NCBI GenBank assembly: GCA_963930645.1
Contig: OZ005648.1
Coordinates: 271,881,830-271,945,829 of the forward strand
Length of the DNA stretch: 64,000 bases
Direction of reading: 5' to 3'
Source: Salticus scenicus
Taxonomy: Eukaryota; Arthropoda; Arachnida; Araneae; Salticidae
In this document: in pieces, positions 46,265 through 57,096 of the stretch
Numbering within the stretch: position 1 is the stretch's first letter
Layout of the letters: every line of letters begins with the position of its first letter
Notes under the pieces: generated by a model
What the model was told of the DNA's origin: nothing
The model's input: only the letters and a program-made list of their open reading frames with translations
The model's database searches: none
Program-made: the position numbers and the translations under genes

Positions 46265-47480
46265 TGCTTACCAGTTTTAAAATATCAGTTTTGATGCCAG
46301 AATGAACATCAGTAACTATAAATATGCTACTTTGAAAATTTCGCAAGTTATTGGAAATTTACGAATTTCTTAACATGGCAGTATATGGCAAAATTTCACA
46401 TAAACGTCAATTTTGAGAGATATTTTCATCGTAAAGATGTCAGACTACTTTTGAAATATTATTTAGAATACTGGCATGAATATTAATGACTATGAATTTT
46501 CCAATATAAAAATTTCGTAAGTTATTGGAAAATTACGAATTTCTTAACATGGCAGCATAGAGCCAAATTTCACATAAATGTCAATCTTGAAGGATATTTT
46601 CATCGTAAAGATGTCAAACCACTTTTGAAATATTATATAGGATACTGGCATGAATATCATAGACTATGATTTTTCCAATTTAAAAAATTTGTATGTTACT
46701 TGGAATTTACGATTTACTTAACGTGTCAGAATAAGGCAAAATTGAGTATAAATTTCCGTTTTGAGGGATATTTTCATCGTAAAGACACAATATCTCACGA
46801 ACAAATGATCGCAGAGAGGTCAGATCAGTTTTGAAATATTACTTTCGATACTGGCAAGAACCCTATTCATTTGCAACATTCGAATTTCAAAACTTCGTAA
46901 GTTATTAGAAATTTACGATTTTCTTAACATGGGAGAATAGGAAAAAAATTCACTTAAACGTGCATTAAATGGAAACTTTTTACTGTAAAAATGTCAGACC
47001 AGTTTTAAAATATCAGTTTTGATGCCGGAATGAACATCAGTAACTATAAATATGCTACTCTGAAAATTTGCAAGTTACTGGAAATTTACGAATTTCTTAA
47101 CATGACAGAATAGAGCAAAATTTTACATAAACGTCAATCTTGAGGGATACTTTCATCGTAAAGATGTCAAACCGCTTTCTAAATATTATAGGATACTGGC
47201 ATGAATATCATAGACTATGATTTTTCCAATTTAAAAAAATTCGTAAGTTATTTGGAATTTACGATTTACTTAACATACCAGAATAAGGTAATATTGAGCA
47301 TAAACTTTCATTTTGAGGCTCATAAATACATTAGACAACTTCAAAATTACATTTATGATATTTGTTTGAACATGATTGAATACAAATATTCTAATAGGAA
47401 AATTTCGTAAATTATTCGTAATTTACGATTTTACCAACATAGCGAAATTGTAAATTTTTCATATAAATATGAATTTTCAG
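46265..47480. repeat. Tandem array, unit about 170-200 bp, about seven copies
   Basis: The block 'ttcg(c/t)aagttattggaaatttacgaatttcttaacatgg' followed by 'ataaacgtcaattttgag..atattttcatcgtaaagatgtcag' and 'tactggcatgaatat' recurs with its 'aagttattgga' mark near 46346, 46526, 46696, 46899, 47072, 47244 and 47408. Copies differ by substitutions and small indels. The array lies inside the hAT element, immediately after the hammerhead-like motif. Confidence 0.85.
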
Positions 47481-47759
47481 GATTTTTGCATTGGAAATAG
47501 TAGCATGAAAACTAAACAACGGAATTGACCCTGTTAAAATAAATTAATAGATTAGAATAAGATATATATATCGAAGTGAACGGTGGATAGCTTATTAGGC
47601 GGGGATTTCATTCTGTCACTGTATCAAGCTTTGGTCAAATTCATTTCTTTTAACATGATTATAATATGCCTCCCACTAGAAATTTATGAGAACATAAATA
47701 TGATGGGGAACTGAGCAGAGTCCACCTATGCCAACTAGTTTGTTTCTAGAATTGATCAG

Positions 47760-48250
47760 TTATCACTATCTAGAAATGAGGAAAGGGGGGGGGGGTAAAA
47801 AAGTAATTACATGAATAGGAAATATTACATTCTCAATTCTAATTCTAAATTCTATTAAAGCAAGTTTAAAATGAATATTGCCATTTACATTATGGATGAA
47901 GAAAGACTGAGAAACAACTGCAGAACATTTGATCGGCGATCGCTAGTTGGAAATAAGAAAAGGTGGAGCGATGCAAAAAATAATTACACGAACAAGAAAT
48001 ATTTAACAATTATATTTCTTTCTAGGTTCTAGAATCTCATAAAGTAAGTTTTAAATGAATATTGACATTTATGTTGTGGATGGAGAAAGATTGGAAATCG
48101 GAAGGCATGATCATCATCGAAATCCCATTAGCGATCGGCGATCCTTAATGGGATTTCTTTTTTTTAAACGAACGATATCCGCGATTTTTTTTTAACGGAT
48201 TTTTAAATATTTTCGCGAATGTGCGGAAAAATTGGCTATCATAGCAATTT
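47760..48250. repeat. Duplicated block shared with the hAT element at 6253-7360
   Basis: Two tandem copies of '(g)caagttt(a)aaatgaatattg(a/c)catttac/tgttgtggatg(g/a)agaaag' lie at about 47860 and 48045, followed by 'gcgatcggcgatcc' and 'gatatccgcgat'. In reverse complement the same order occurs at about 6355-6790. This is probably the right-hand untranslated end of the hAT family. Confidence 0.7.
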
Positions 48251-48509
48251 TTATGGATCGCCACTTTTTCAAATTAAGTCGCCAGGTTGCGAGTGGCGAC
48301 CGTGAGTCTTGACCTCTATTACTTATAAAACTTCTTTTCTTCACATAGTACAACTAGATAACGAAATCCTTTGCTATGTCTCCACAATAGAAGTGGAGAC
48401 AAGTGCAAATTGTTGACCTCAACTGTCATTGTCAATCCGTACTGTTTACCTCCCTCGGTGTAATGGTGCAGAGTGAAAGAGATTAATCTTTTTATTATTG
48501 CACCTTTTC

Positions 48510-48546
<37 letters not shown>

Positions 48547-48758
48547 AATTTGAAAGATTTTGGGAACTGACTCTTTTTCGAAGAAAGTAAGCTTTGGGGG
48601 GAAAAAAATGTCCATCTTAACAAATGAATTGTACGTATAAAGCGATGTTTATTACATGCAATTCCTATAGGCCTTAGCTGGGAATTCTGTTTTTGTACGT
48701 AATAACGAGAAATCCATCATAAACGGGGCCATTTTAACGAGAGTTCACTGTATATATA

Positions 48759-49251
48759 TATTATATATGTGTGTGTGTGTGTTTTGGTAATTTTTAATTT
48801 TAATATGTATTGTTTTTAACAGATGGCAAGTAATAATTTATTTTGAATTTACTGCAGAACTGGAGATCTTTTAAATATTAATATTTATTTCTAGATTTAT
48901 TAAATAAAAAAATCAAAAAAAAAAAAAAAATCACAGAAATGAAAAAAATCTTTGTTTTTTAAACATACTTATGAGTAATGAATAATAAATAATTTCTATT
49001 AAAATTGAATCCAATCCATGTTTGAAAAGAAATGTATCTTTTTTAATATATGTATCTTAATTTTTTAAATAATATTATGTATGCAGAGTACTTTAAAATT
49101 TGTGCTTTACTCGATAATTCAATTTGATTAGGTTAATATTATTTGGATTTTACAGTTTTATGAAAATATTTTTTATCACATTAAAATAGGCACACTATTT
49201 ATAATTAATTTTTAAGCTCAATCAAAATAATATTTTTTATTTTTATTTCAG
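48759..49251. other. Intron DNA before SCAMP exon d
   Basis: (AT)n(GT)n microsatellite at 48751-48782, then AT-rich sequence ending in the acceptor 'ttttatttcag' of exon d. Confidence 0.5.
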
Positions 49252-49380
49252 GCACTAATAAAAATTGGCCTCCTTTGCCAGCTAAATGTTGTGTGGGGCC
49301 TTGTTTTTATCAAGATATATCTGTAGAAATCCCAGATTCATATCAGAAGACAGTAAGATTTATGTACTATATGTGGATCT
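49252..49380 (+). CDS. Scamp: SCAMP, internal exon d (pre-membrane segment)
   Basis: This 129-bp exon has acceptor 'ttttatttcag' and donor 'gtaagt', phase 1 to phase 1. Joined to exon c it encodes GTNKNWPPLPAKCCVGPCFYQDISVEIP, then DSYQKTVRFMYYMWI. NWPPLP, the PCFYQD block and the IP..YQ segment are conserved SCAMP signatures lying on the cytosolic face just before transmembrane helix 1. The last residues begin that helix. Confidence 0.93.
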
Positions 49381-49600
49381 GTAAGTTATTACAAATTTTT
49401 TCAAACAGTTTAAGGCTTTGGTTGTAATTTGTAATTTAAGTGACAATGTACTATAAGGTGCATTTTGATTGTGAAGAGACCAGAATATTTTTTACAATAC
49501 CAACTAAATGATTAATAATTTTTTTTATAACCTAGTTATTCTGAATGCAGAACTTAACATTCTCAACATAGCACTTTTTATAAAGCAGTCAATCTTAAAA

Positions 49601-49940
49601 CAGTGTTCCCACGGGTCAGGGAAAACCTGGAAAAGTCAGGGAATTTGAAATTACTCAAAAAAGTCAGGGAAATATCAGGGAAAATTGTAAATATTGCTCA
49701 AAAACCTGGAGAAATGATTATATAAACCTGGAAAATGCTTTTTGAACATTCAATTTATATTGCAAGTCACATGACTATGCTGTCTTTTATGTTGCGAGCT
49801 ATGTTCTGTTTTATACCATGAGCTATTTTTAATGTCGCAAACCTAATTTTGTGACTGGAATTTTCTAAAAAGGAATTTTCTAAATTTTCTTTCCTGGAAA
49901 AGTCAGGGAATTTTATTTTTGAAATTGAGTGGGAACCTTG
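49601..49940. mobile_element. 340-bp hAT-type MITE with 'aaaagtcaggga' repeats
   Basis: The ends CAGTGTTCCCAC and the inverse of CAAGGTTCCCAC are inverted, and TTAAAA flanks both sides (49595-49600, 49941-49946). 'aagtcagggaa' and 'aacctgga' recur inside. Elements with this CAGTGTTCCCAC end and 'gtcaggg' body are common in invertebrate genomes. Confidence 0.8.
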
Positions 49941-50557
49941 TTAAAAGTAAAAGTACTAATGGTAATGCTTTTTGCTACTCTTGTCGTTAAAAAAATTTAA
50001 ATGCACTGAAATTCTCAACAACCCAGGCTGTCAATCATTAGGTAATTGTTTAGTAAGAAGCAGTAATTGTTAAAGAAAATGTGCTAGCCCTTTAATGGGT
50101 AGGAGAAAAATTACAATACAAGCTGAAGAGGAGCTTTTTACATCTAAATAAGTTGCCTCTAAAACACTATTAAACTATGGTCCAGGCCCAAAACCCAAAT
50201 ACATCATAAATTCCATACTTAGGTCTTTCAACTTTCAGCATGCTTAATTGGCCACAGTGTAAAGATAAAGCCTTCAGTAAACAACTTTGATGCCCAAGAA
50301 GCAGGGCTCGAAAATTATATTGCCCGACATGCCCGGGGCATGTAAAAATTCAAACTGGGCATGTATTTTTTTTCCGCTTGCATGTCCAGCTGGGCATGCA
50401 AATATTTAATCAAAAGAACTTTTCCAAAAATAAAGTGTGTTAAAATATAGTGTCTTGACTTTGACATTGACTTAAATTAAAATGAAATAAACAATGCCAC
50501 TATTGGTATAATGTTGTTAAATTCTTTTCACTAGATATGTAAATGTTTTGGGTGGAA

Positions 50558-50915
50558 TGTACGCGGAGTGTACAGACGTGCATATTACTGGTCGCTGCAA
50601 AACAAAATTTCATGCATTTTAAAGATTCATGCTAATGCGGGTGAAGGTATCCACACTAACAACACACACTTGTCCATAATACATCCTGAAGATATCCACA
50701 GGATGTCATTTCATCCACAAGACATCCCAGAGATGTTCCCAGGACATCCTTTCGTGCACAAGACATCCTGAAGATGTCCACAGTTTGTCCTTTTGTCCAG
50801 AGGACATCATTTGGAGAAGGTGTCTTTTTAGGGCAGTGATGTTTTCTTTTGCTTTCATGTACACGGAGCGTACAGACGTGCATATTACTGGTCCCTGCAA
50901 AACAAAATTTCATGC
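50558..50915. repeat. Direct duplication of ~55 bp around a 3 x 42-bp tandem array
   Basis: 'ggag(t/c)gtacagacgtgcatattactggtc(g/c)ctgcaaaacaaaatttcatgc' occurs at about 50566 and 50864. Between them, units at 50688, 50730 and 50770 share 'gaagatgtccacagg..tttcgtccacaagacatcc'. Confidence 0.75.
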
Positions 50916-50918
50916 TTA

Positions 50919-51040
50919 ATTAAATAAATTCCTTTGTTTTGCTTCGTTAGTCATGTCATAAAGCTTTTTTGCTGGAGGGCCCTCCGGCGAAAAAGCTTTA
51001 TGACATGACTAATGAAGCAAAATAAAGGGATTTATTTAAT
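50919..51040. repeat. 122-bp near-perfect palindrome
   Basis: The arms 'attaaataaattcctttgttttgcttc' and 'gaagcaaaataaagggatttatttaat' pair along their whole length around a centre of 'gctggagggccctccggc'. A further partial copy of the right arm follows at about 51095-51165. Confidence 0.85.
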
Positions 51041-51304
51041 TTTACTGATTGCTGCAAAACAAAATTTCATGCTACTACAAGCGGGAGGCACCAAGGACGC
51101 GGAGGGCCCTCCGGCAAAAAAGCTTTCTGCCATGAGTAACGAAGCAAAATAAAGGGATTTATTTAATTAAGTATGAGATATGCTTCGTGTTTTTAAAAGC
51201 AAAATAAATGTATTTATTAATTAAGTATGAGATATGCTTCGTGTTTTTAAGAAGTTTTGAAATTTTATGCATTTTAAATATTCATGCAGAATGCGGGAGA
51301 GGTG

Positions 51305-51515
51305 CAGTCGGTAGCAAAAGTATCCGAGCACTAACAAAAATTCCTACGAAAAAATGTACATTTAATATTGTTTTGTTAAATGAATCCTTGTCGAATCATG
51401 TTCTTAGACTGACTAAGAACAGGATTCAATAAGGATTTATTTAACAAAACTCTATTAAGTGTACTTTTTTTACGTAGGAATTTTTGCTAGTGCCCGGATA
51501 CTTTTGCTGTCGATT
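51305..51515. mobile_element. Foldback MITE (copy 1)
   Basis: 'cagtcggtagcaaaagtatccg' on the left pairs with the right end 'cggatacttttgctgtcgattg', and the pairing continues through 'aaaaattcctacg' and 'ttgttaaatgaatccttg' to a short centre near 51412. A second copy lies at 51868-52080. Confidence 0.8.
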
Positions 51516-51554
51516 GTATCCAGTGATATTTTTTTTATTGTTTGTTTTCATGTA

Positions 51555-51860
51555 CGCGGAGCGTGCACATGCCCAAGCGCAGTGCTAGTGCGATGTTAAA
51601 TGCAACCTTACTTGCGTATCTCCGAGATTGTCACCCAATTGCAGTCCTAGTATGATGTTAAATGCAACCTTACTTGCGTCTCTTTGAGATTGTCGCCCAA
51701 TCGCAGTGCTAGTGCGATGTTAAATGCAACCTTACTGGCGTCTCTCCGAGATTGTCGCCGAAGCGCAGTTCTAGTGCGTTGTTAAATGCAACCTTACTTG
51801 CGTATCTCCGAGATTGTCACCCATAACGCTGTAGTAGTGGGACGTTAAATCCACTCTGCT
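51555..51860. repeat. 62-bp tandem array, about five units, GC-richer
   Basis: The mark 'gcagtgctagtgcgatgtt' falls at 51579, 51641, 51703 and 51765, exactly 62 bp apart, with a fifth decayed unit near 51829. Each unit includes 'aaatgcaaccttacttgcgt' and 'ctccgagattgtc'. The array is flanked by the two foldback MITEs. Confidence 0.9.
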
Positions 51861-51867
51861 TATACTA

Positions 51868-52080
51868 CAGTCAGCAACAGAAGTGTCCGAACACTAGAAA
51901 AAATTCCTATGTAAAGAAAAGTACACTTCATACAATTTTGTGAAATAAATCCTTGTCGAATCCTGTTCTTAGTCAGTGTAGGAACATAATTCAACAAGGA
52001 TTTATTTAACAAAATCGTACGAAGTGTACTTTTTTTACATAGGATTTTTTGCTAGTGTTCAGGCACTTTCTTTTGCCGGC
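51868..52080. mobile_element. Foldback MITE (copy 2)
   Basis: 'cagtcagcaacagaagtgtccgaacactag' pairs with the right end 'ctagtgttcaggcactttcttttgccgg', with inner arms 'aaataaatccttgtcgaat' and 'attcaacaaggatttattt'. It is the same family and orientation-free structure as 51305-51515. Confidence 0.8.
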
Positions 52081-52855
52081 ATGTTTCGTTTGGTTTTACT
52101 TTTCAATGTTGGCAATAGTAGGGTAACTTCATTTGAAAAATATGCTGGCATATTGATGTGGTCAATTTTTTTTTTTTTTTTTTTGTGCTAAATTATATTA
52201 GTTTTACAGAAATATGTATTTATGTATAATATAAACTAAAAATATCTTTTGAGTAGTCTTTTAAATAGTGAAATTTCGTAACGCTACATGCTTTCTTCGT
52301 AATTTGTAGCCAGGATTAAAGTTTTGTTTTTTCAAGTATTATAAATGTTCGAGGATTACAATATTTTGAAACGGGTAAGTAAAAAATATCTTGTTTTTTA
52401 TTTATATATTTATTTTTTATATCTGTTGAGTTAATTATGGTGCTTTTGTTTTGTAATGTTTAATATTTGTTAGTTTTTGGGTATGCAAATTGTACAAATT
52501 TTAAAAATTAGATTTTTATTTGTATTTTCCTTTATTCACGCTCTTAAAAGGATTTTTTTACGGTTTATGTTTAGATATTTGCTTTAAAATACGTAAATCG
52601 AACCTTTTGGATAGGACGGTTATGAAAACCACGAAACCGTGCTTCCAGTCCGCCATTTTGGAAAGGACGGGAGAGAAAACTGCAACACTGCACCAACAAG
52701 GACCGTAAAGCACATTTTTCCCAATGCTTTTTATTAATATGCATTTGAATAAGATATTTGAGCATGTAAAAGTTTAATTCAGGCTTGTATCTTCCAGACT
52801 AACATGCCCGATAGGCATGTAAATATTTTTGGATTTTTCAAGCCCTGCCAAGAAG

Positions 52856-53179
52856 CCCCTTGTCAATTTGTCATGCCAAATAATGCATGAGAATAAATAA
52901 GTTGACAGTTATGAGATTATTACAGATAAGTTGTGCATTGAATTATTTTGGGCCTGACAAAAACGCACAAAGTATTTGAACAGTTGCATGAGAAATGTCA
53001 ACACTAACCACTGTTGTAAATCACTTGTTGTAAATCACTAATAATAGTTGTTTTTCAAATTTCGCAGGATGTCTAGTTCTCTTTTAGGGAATTCTATAAA
53101 AAAGGTCAACAGACTACAGGAATGAATTCTTTTTACAGAATGGAGTGTCATGCTGCATATCATAAATAACACTGCACTG

Positions 53180-53211
<32 letters not shown>

Positions 53212-53376
53212 GAGTTCTGATACCATTCTTGCTGATTCTCATGTAAAATGACTTCCTGAATTCGAATATGACCTCCTATTTGCCCAATTTTTATCACTGT
53301 TTGGTAATTTTGTAGCTATGAAATTGATTTTGAAGATCAAAAAAGATTATTTTAACGCTTAAAAAAAATATATATA
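52856..53376. other. Intron DNA with poly(T)
   Basis: A T31 run sits at about 53180-53211. The - strand frame that reads through it is not a gene. Nothing else was recognised. Confidence 0.45.
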
Positions 53377-54129
53377 TACCGGGTGATTCCAAATAGATGT
53401 TACAGCGATTATCTCGTAAACTAAGAAAGATAGAAACATACTTCCAATTACAAAATTAGAGCAAATTAAGAGTAGATTTCAAATATGGCATTTTTTTTGT
53501 ACAAGGGGCTGTATTTATATTAAATACGAAATTTAATTTTTATACGGCCCCTCCTATTATGTGACTTATATTTAGAAAATTATTCTCCTCGCTCTAACAA
53601 GCAAAATAAAAAAAAAAATCATCTCTCTAAGTCAAAATCTCGCTGAGTTATTGCAATTTGAAAATGATGACTTACACCACTTTTTTTTCAATTTTGGCAT
53701 CTATTTTTCGATGCCAACGGGCTCACTTTAGGGGGATATCTATGAGATGAGAAAAATTAAAAAAAGATCCTTTATTTTAAAATATCAACTAAAATCTTTC
53801 AAACACGTGAAATCAACAGTTTTAAGAACTTAATGCAAATTTACATTATTTCGTATTGTTAAAAAATTTAACAAAATTTCTTAGGGGTCACCTGCAAATT
53901 AAAACACGTTAAGAGAGGAAAAAAATTAAAAGTCTAGCAAAACCGTGTGAAATTTTTGTGCTTTATTTTTACCACTTTCCATCATGGTTAAAAAATTTAA
54001 TGACTTCGGTTCTTTAACAATTCCAGCCAGGTTGAAAAGTGTTAATGACTTCGATTTGTCTGTCTGTCCATTCGGCTTTCTGTGTGTCCGCGCTCTAACT
54101 CCCGTGAATATTCATAGAATTTCCTGAAA

Positions 54130-54910
54130 CTGATATATGTTATTTGAGTTCACTATCGGATGTTCCTTGTTGAAAATGGAGTGAATACCTCTGCTAGCTT
54201 GTGCACAGGGACACCCGAAAGTATTCCAAAGCATTGTGTTCTATCAGAGGTATTTTTATAAACCATATTTTAATACCTTTAATTTATGCATATATTAATA
54301 AAATTGAAATACGTTATTAAAGTTTTCTATCGGATATTTTCTATAGAAAATGGAGTAAACACCATCACTGGTTTGTATACAGGGACACCCGAAAGTATTC
54401 CAAAGCATTGCGTTCTATGTGAAGATATTTCTATAAACCAAATTTTAATTACTTTGCATAAATCTTAATGAAATTGAAATATAATATTCATATGCACAAA
54501 AGAATGCTTTCTATAGTGTACAGTACGATTAGCATTAGCTTTACAGGGCACACAAAAATATCCAGTTACGTTAAGGGTTATTATTCGACATTTGTTGGAA
54601 TTGCATTTTCGTTTACATTAAACATTTTTTAACAATTTTTAACTGTGACTAGGATTTCAATTTGCATATTTTTTTGTCTGACTGTCCATCTGTCCGCCTC
54701 CAGCGTCTGTAAATATTTTCAGAAATGATATATGTTATTCAGGTTTACTATATGATATTCCCTGTTTAAAATGGCATTAATTAATTCTCTACAATTGGTT
54801 TATGTACAGGAACGCACAAAAAATGCCAATGTATTGCGTTTCGGGGCAGACATTCTTATAAATTACATTTAAATAATTTTATACTGTAAAAATCATAAGG
54901 AAATTCATAT
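54130..54910. repeat. Tandem/dispersed units of about 177 bp
   Basis: 'gggacacccgaaagtattccaaagcattg(t/c)gttctat' occurs at about 54209 and 54381. The units also share 'tatcggat..ttccttgttgaaaatggagt' and 'atttttataaacca'. A third, more diverged unit lies at about 54730-54910, and relatives occur at 55490-55690 and inverted at 56390-57000. Confidence 0.75.
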
Positions 54911-55009
54911 TTATTGTTAATATTCTAAATGTTTTGTATAGAATATGATATCGTATAGATGTATAATTCTATGTCAGGGGGGTTACCGCCATTCTCAATA
55001 CCCGTTTAA

Positions 55010-55171
55010 CCCCTTCCACTCCAGGCTAGCTGTAGTGTAAATGTCTGAAATACCAGATTATAATTTTGAAATAGTATCGTATACTTTCTTTGGACGTATG
55101 CACGTACGTCCATGGTATTAATGGCCATTAACACTAGGACGTACGCACGTACGTCCCTGGAGTGGAAGGGG
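55010..55171. mobile_element. 162-bp piggyBac-type MITE
   Basis: TTAA flanks both sides (55006-55009, 55172-55175). The ends CCCCTTCCACTCCAGG and CCTGGAGTGGAAGGGG are perfectly inverted over 15-16 bp. 'ggacgt(a/g)(t/c)gcacgtacgtcc' palindromes repeat inside. Confidence 0.88.
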
Positions 55172-55310
55172 TTAATTATAGTGCCTATACTTATCAAAAC
55201 AAAAATCAAGTCTGTTATCAATTTCCTTGAAACTTACAAACCTTGATCAACTTTTCAAGTGGCAACTAGATATGGAATCCGAAGTACCAAATTCGCATTT
55301 CCTGTAGTTA

Positions 55311-56310
55311 TTACTTTCTCATACCCATAAGGTAGAGAAAGTATTGTTTTTGGGCCAAATTTTCGAAAGTGAGTTTTTGTTATATTTACACGTTTTGAGG
55401 TTCCCTGAATATGAAAATCGTGTTTTTAGCGGTTGGTCTGTGTGTGTGTCTGTCTGTTATCAGCATATCTTAAGAACAAATAGCAGCAGATATTCAAACT
55501 TGATATTCTAAATATGTATCATATAGGGATGCTACACTAAGCTTTTCATTGAGATGAAACAAATGGTTCGTGTACAGGGACACTCAAGAATATTCAAATA
55601 CATTACGTCTATGGGGGAAATTGCGGGTAAGTAGAGTTTAACACCTATAGACTGCACTAAACCAAATGAAATGAATATATATTTTTTATATGCATAAAAA
55701 CATGCCTCATGTAGAATATGGCAGGGAAATCATTCACTGTTCATTTACAGGGCTACACAAAATAACTAGATTATAATGCGACAACAGCTGAAAATTGATG
55801 GAAGTGCCTTTTAGATTGTGCCGTATATTATTACTATAGGTTTATATTTAGGTGCACTTTGTGGTTTGTACATATTCTTCAAAAGATATACAGGGTTGTA
55901 AATATTTAAGCTATAATATTCTTTTTTATTGTTAGTGAAAGTGCTTTACTATAATATTTTACCATGTCCAAGAAAGCTGCTCAGAAATGGAAATCAATTC
56001 CTCATAGACATATGATAAATAATGTACGTTTTTAAGCTAAATATGCATCGCTTGTTTTTTGTGTATTTACACGTTTTGAGGCTTCCTTATTACCAAAGTC
56101 AAGTTTTTTAAAGTTTGATTATTACCTGCGTCGAATAATTTCAGGAGATCACCCCTCACACAGAACTAACTATCATATAAAACTCTTCCGAAGCCTAATT
56201 TGAATTATTTTAGCATAAGTTTACATAACAGTACTCTTTATGTTATCTCTTAATCTCCAACCTGTATTTATGGTATTAAATTCAAGGGTAAGAGAAAGTC
56301 GTGTGAGTGG
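55311..56310 (+). mobile_element. Unclassified element with 5' hairpin and matching 3' copy (type B)
   Basis: It starts with a stem ACTTTCTCATACC / GGTAGAGAAAGT (55313-55325 with 55331-55342), then 'attgtttttgggccaaa'. It ends with a repeat of the stem, GGTAAGAGAAAGTCGTGTGAG (56287-56307). Internal order ('tttacacgttttgaggttccctgaat', 'ggttggtctgtgtgtgtgtctg') matches the type A element at 42013-42650, but the stem sequence differs. Not coding. Confidence 0.6.
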
Positions 56311-56329
56311 CTCTCCAGATTATTTGTTG

Positions 56330-56506
56330 TTAAATTATGCTGATAATTCATATATATTCTGATCATCCAATAAAAATTTACCTTTCGTATTCAGGAGGCC
56401 TCACAATGTGGTATTATACAGAAAAAAAATCGCTCTTCAAAAACTACTTTGTTTACAGTATGGGTATGAGTAAATAATTTTCCGTTCTGTGTCAGCAGTG
56501 TTCTTG

Positions 56507-56539
<33 letters not shown>

Positions 56540-57058
56540 CAGCAAAGCACTTACGCCAACTACATTTTATATATGTAAAAAAAAAATTTACCTTAATTTT
56601 GGGTAGCCCTGTATATTGTCTATAAACTATATACAAATGACTTTGTGTACGTAAATTTAGTGTTATATGTAAAACAAGTAACATAAATTGAAATACACTT
56701 CCAGCAATTCCCAAGTGTAGCTCCAATATATCAAAATACTCTGGGTAATCCTGTAAATGAATGATGAATGATTGCTATACCACAATCTACATAAAACATG
56801 CTTTTATGCGCATAAAAAATCTGTTCTTTTCTTTTTGTTTAGGGCGGTATATACATGTCACACTGTACATATGAGAAATTTCGCTCACAGACGTAATGTA
56901 TTTGAAATCTCTTGGATGACCCTGTAAACAAACAATTGTCTGATCGCAACGAATACTTTAGTGTAGCACCGCAATATGATACGGATTTAGAATATCGAAT
57001 TTGGATTTTCTGCTGCTATTTGTTCTTAAAGTATTCTAATAACACAGAAACACACACA

Positions 57059-57096
<38 letters not shown>

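Larger units (their letters stand above)
43275..48318 (+). mobile_element. 5.0-kb hAT element with broken KIAA1586-like transposase
   Basis: The inverted ends TAGAGGTCAAGACT and AGTCTTGACCTCTA are nearly perfect and flanked by perfect 8-bp duplications TTACTTAT (43267-43274, 48319-48326). A GC-rich block at 43500-43660 precedes the transposase and is a plausible promoter/leader. Then come transposase pieces (43812-46178), a hammerhead-like motif, a satellite array (46265-47480) and a repeated block shared with the element at 6253-7360. It is inserted in the pogo-like element 43059-48750. Confidence 0.88.
43059..48750. mobile_element. Pogo/Tigger-like element (about 650 bp) split by a 5-kb hAT element
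   Basis: The ends CAGTGAACTCTCGTTAA and the inverse of CAGTGAACTCTCGTTAA are perfectly inverted over 17 bp and flanked by TA. Only 43059-43274 and 48327-48750 belong to this element; the middle is a hAT insertion. It has no transposase of its own. A partial relative lies at 33945-34180. Confidence 0.85.
50302..52847. mobile_element. 2.5-kb hAT element with 'gcccgacatgccc' ends, filled with repeats
   Basis: CAGGGCTCGAAAATTATAT and the inverse of CAGGGCTTGAAAAATCC are the termini. Perfect 8-bp duplications CCAAGAAG flank it (50294-50301, 52848-52855). 'gggcatgt/acatgccc' motifs repeat inside both ends. The interior is GC-richer than the surroundings and is made of tandem repeats, palindromes and two foldback elements. 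I see no transposase. Confidence 0.85.

Noticed and set aside
46265..47480. CRISPR-like regular repeats
   Set aside because: Units are ~170-200 bp, diverged and contiguous with no spacers. This is a eukaryotic satellite array.
54130..54910. Possible coding repeat from the ~177-bp units
   Set aside because: All frames carry stops within units, and the units diverge by indels not in multiples of three.
56391..56726. 111-codon - strand frame with a Phe run
   Set aside because: It reads through a poly(A) run and lies in a noncoding hairpin-type element.
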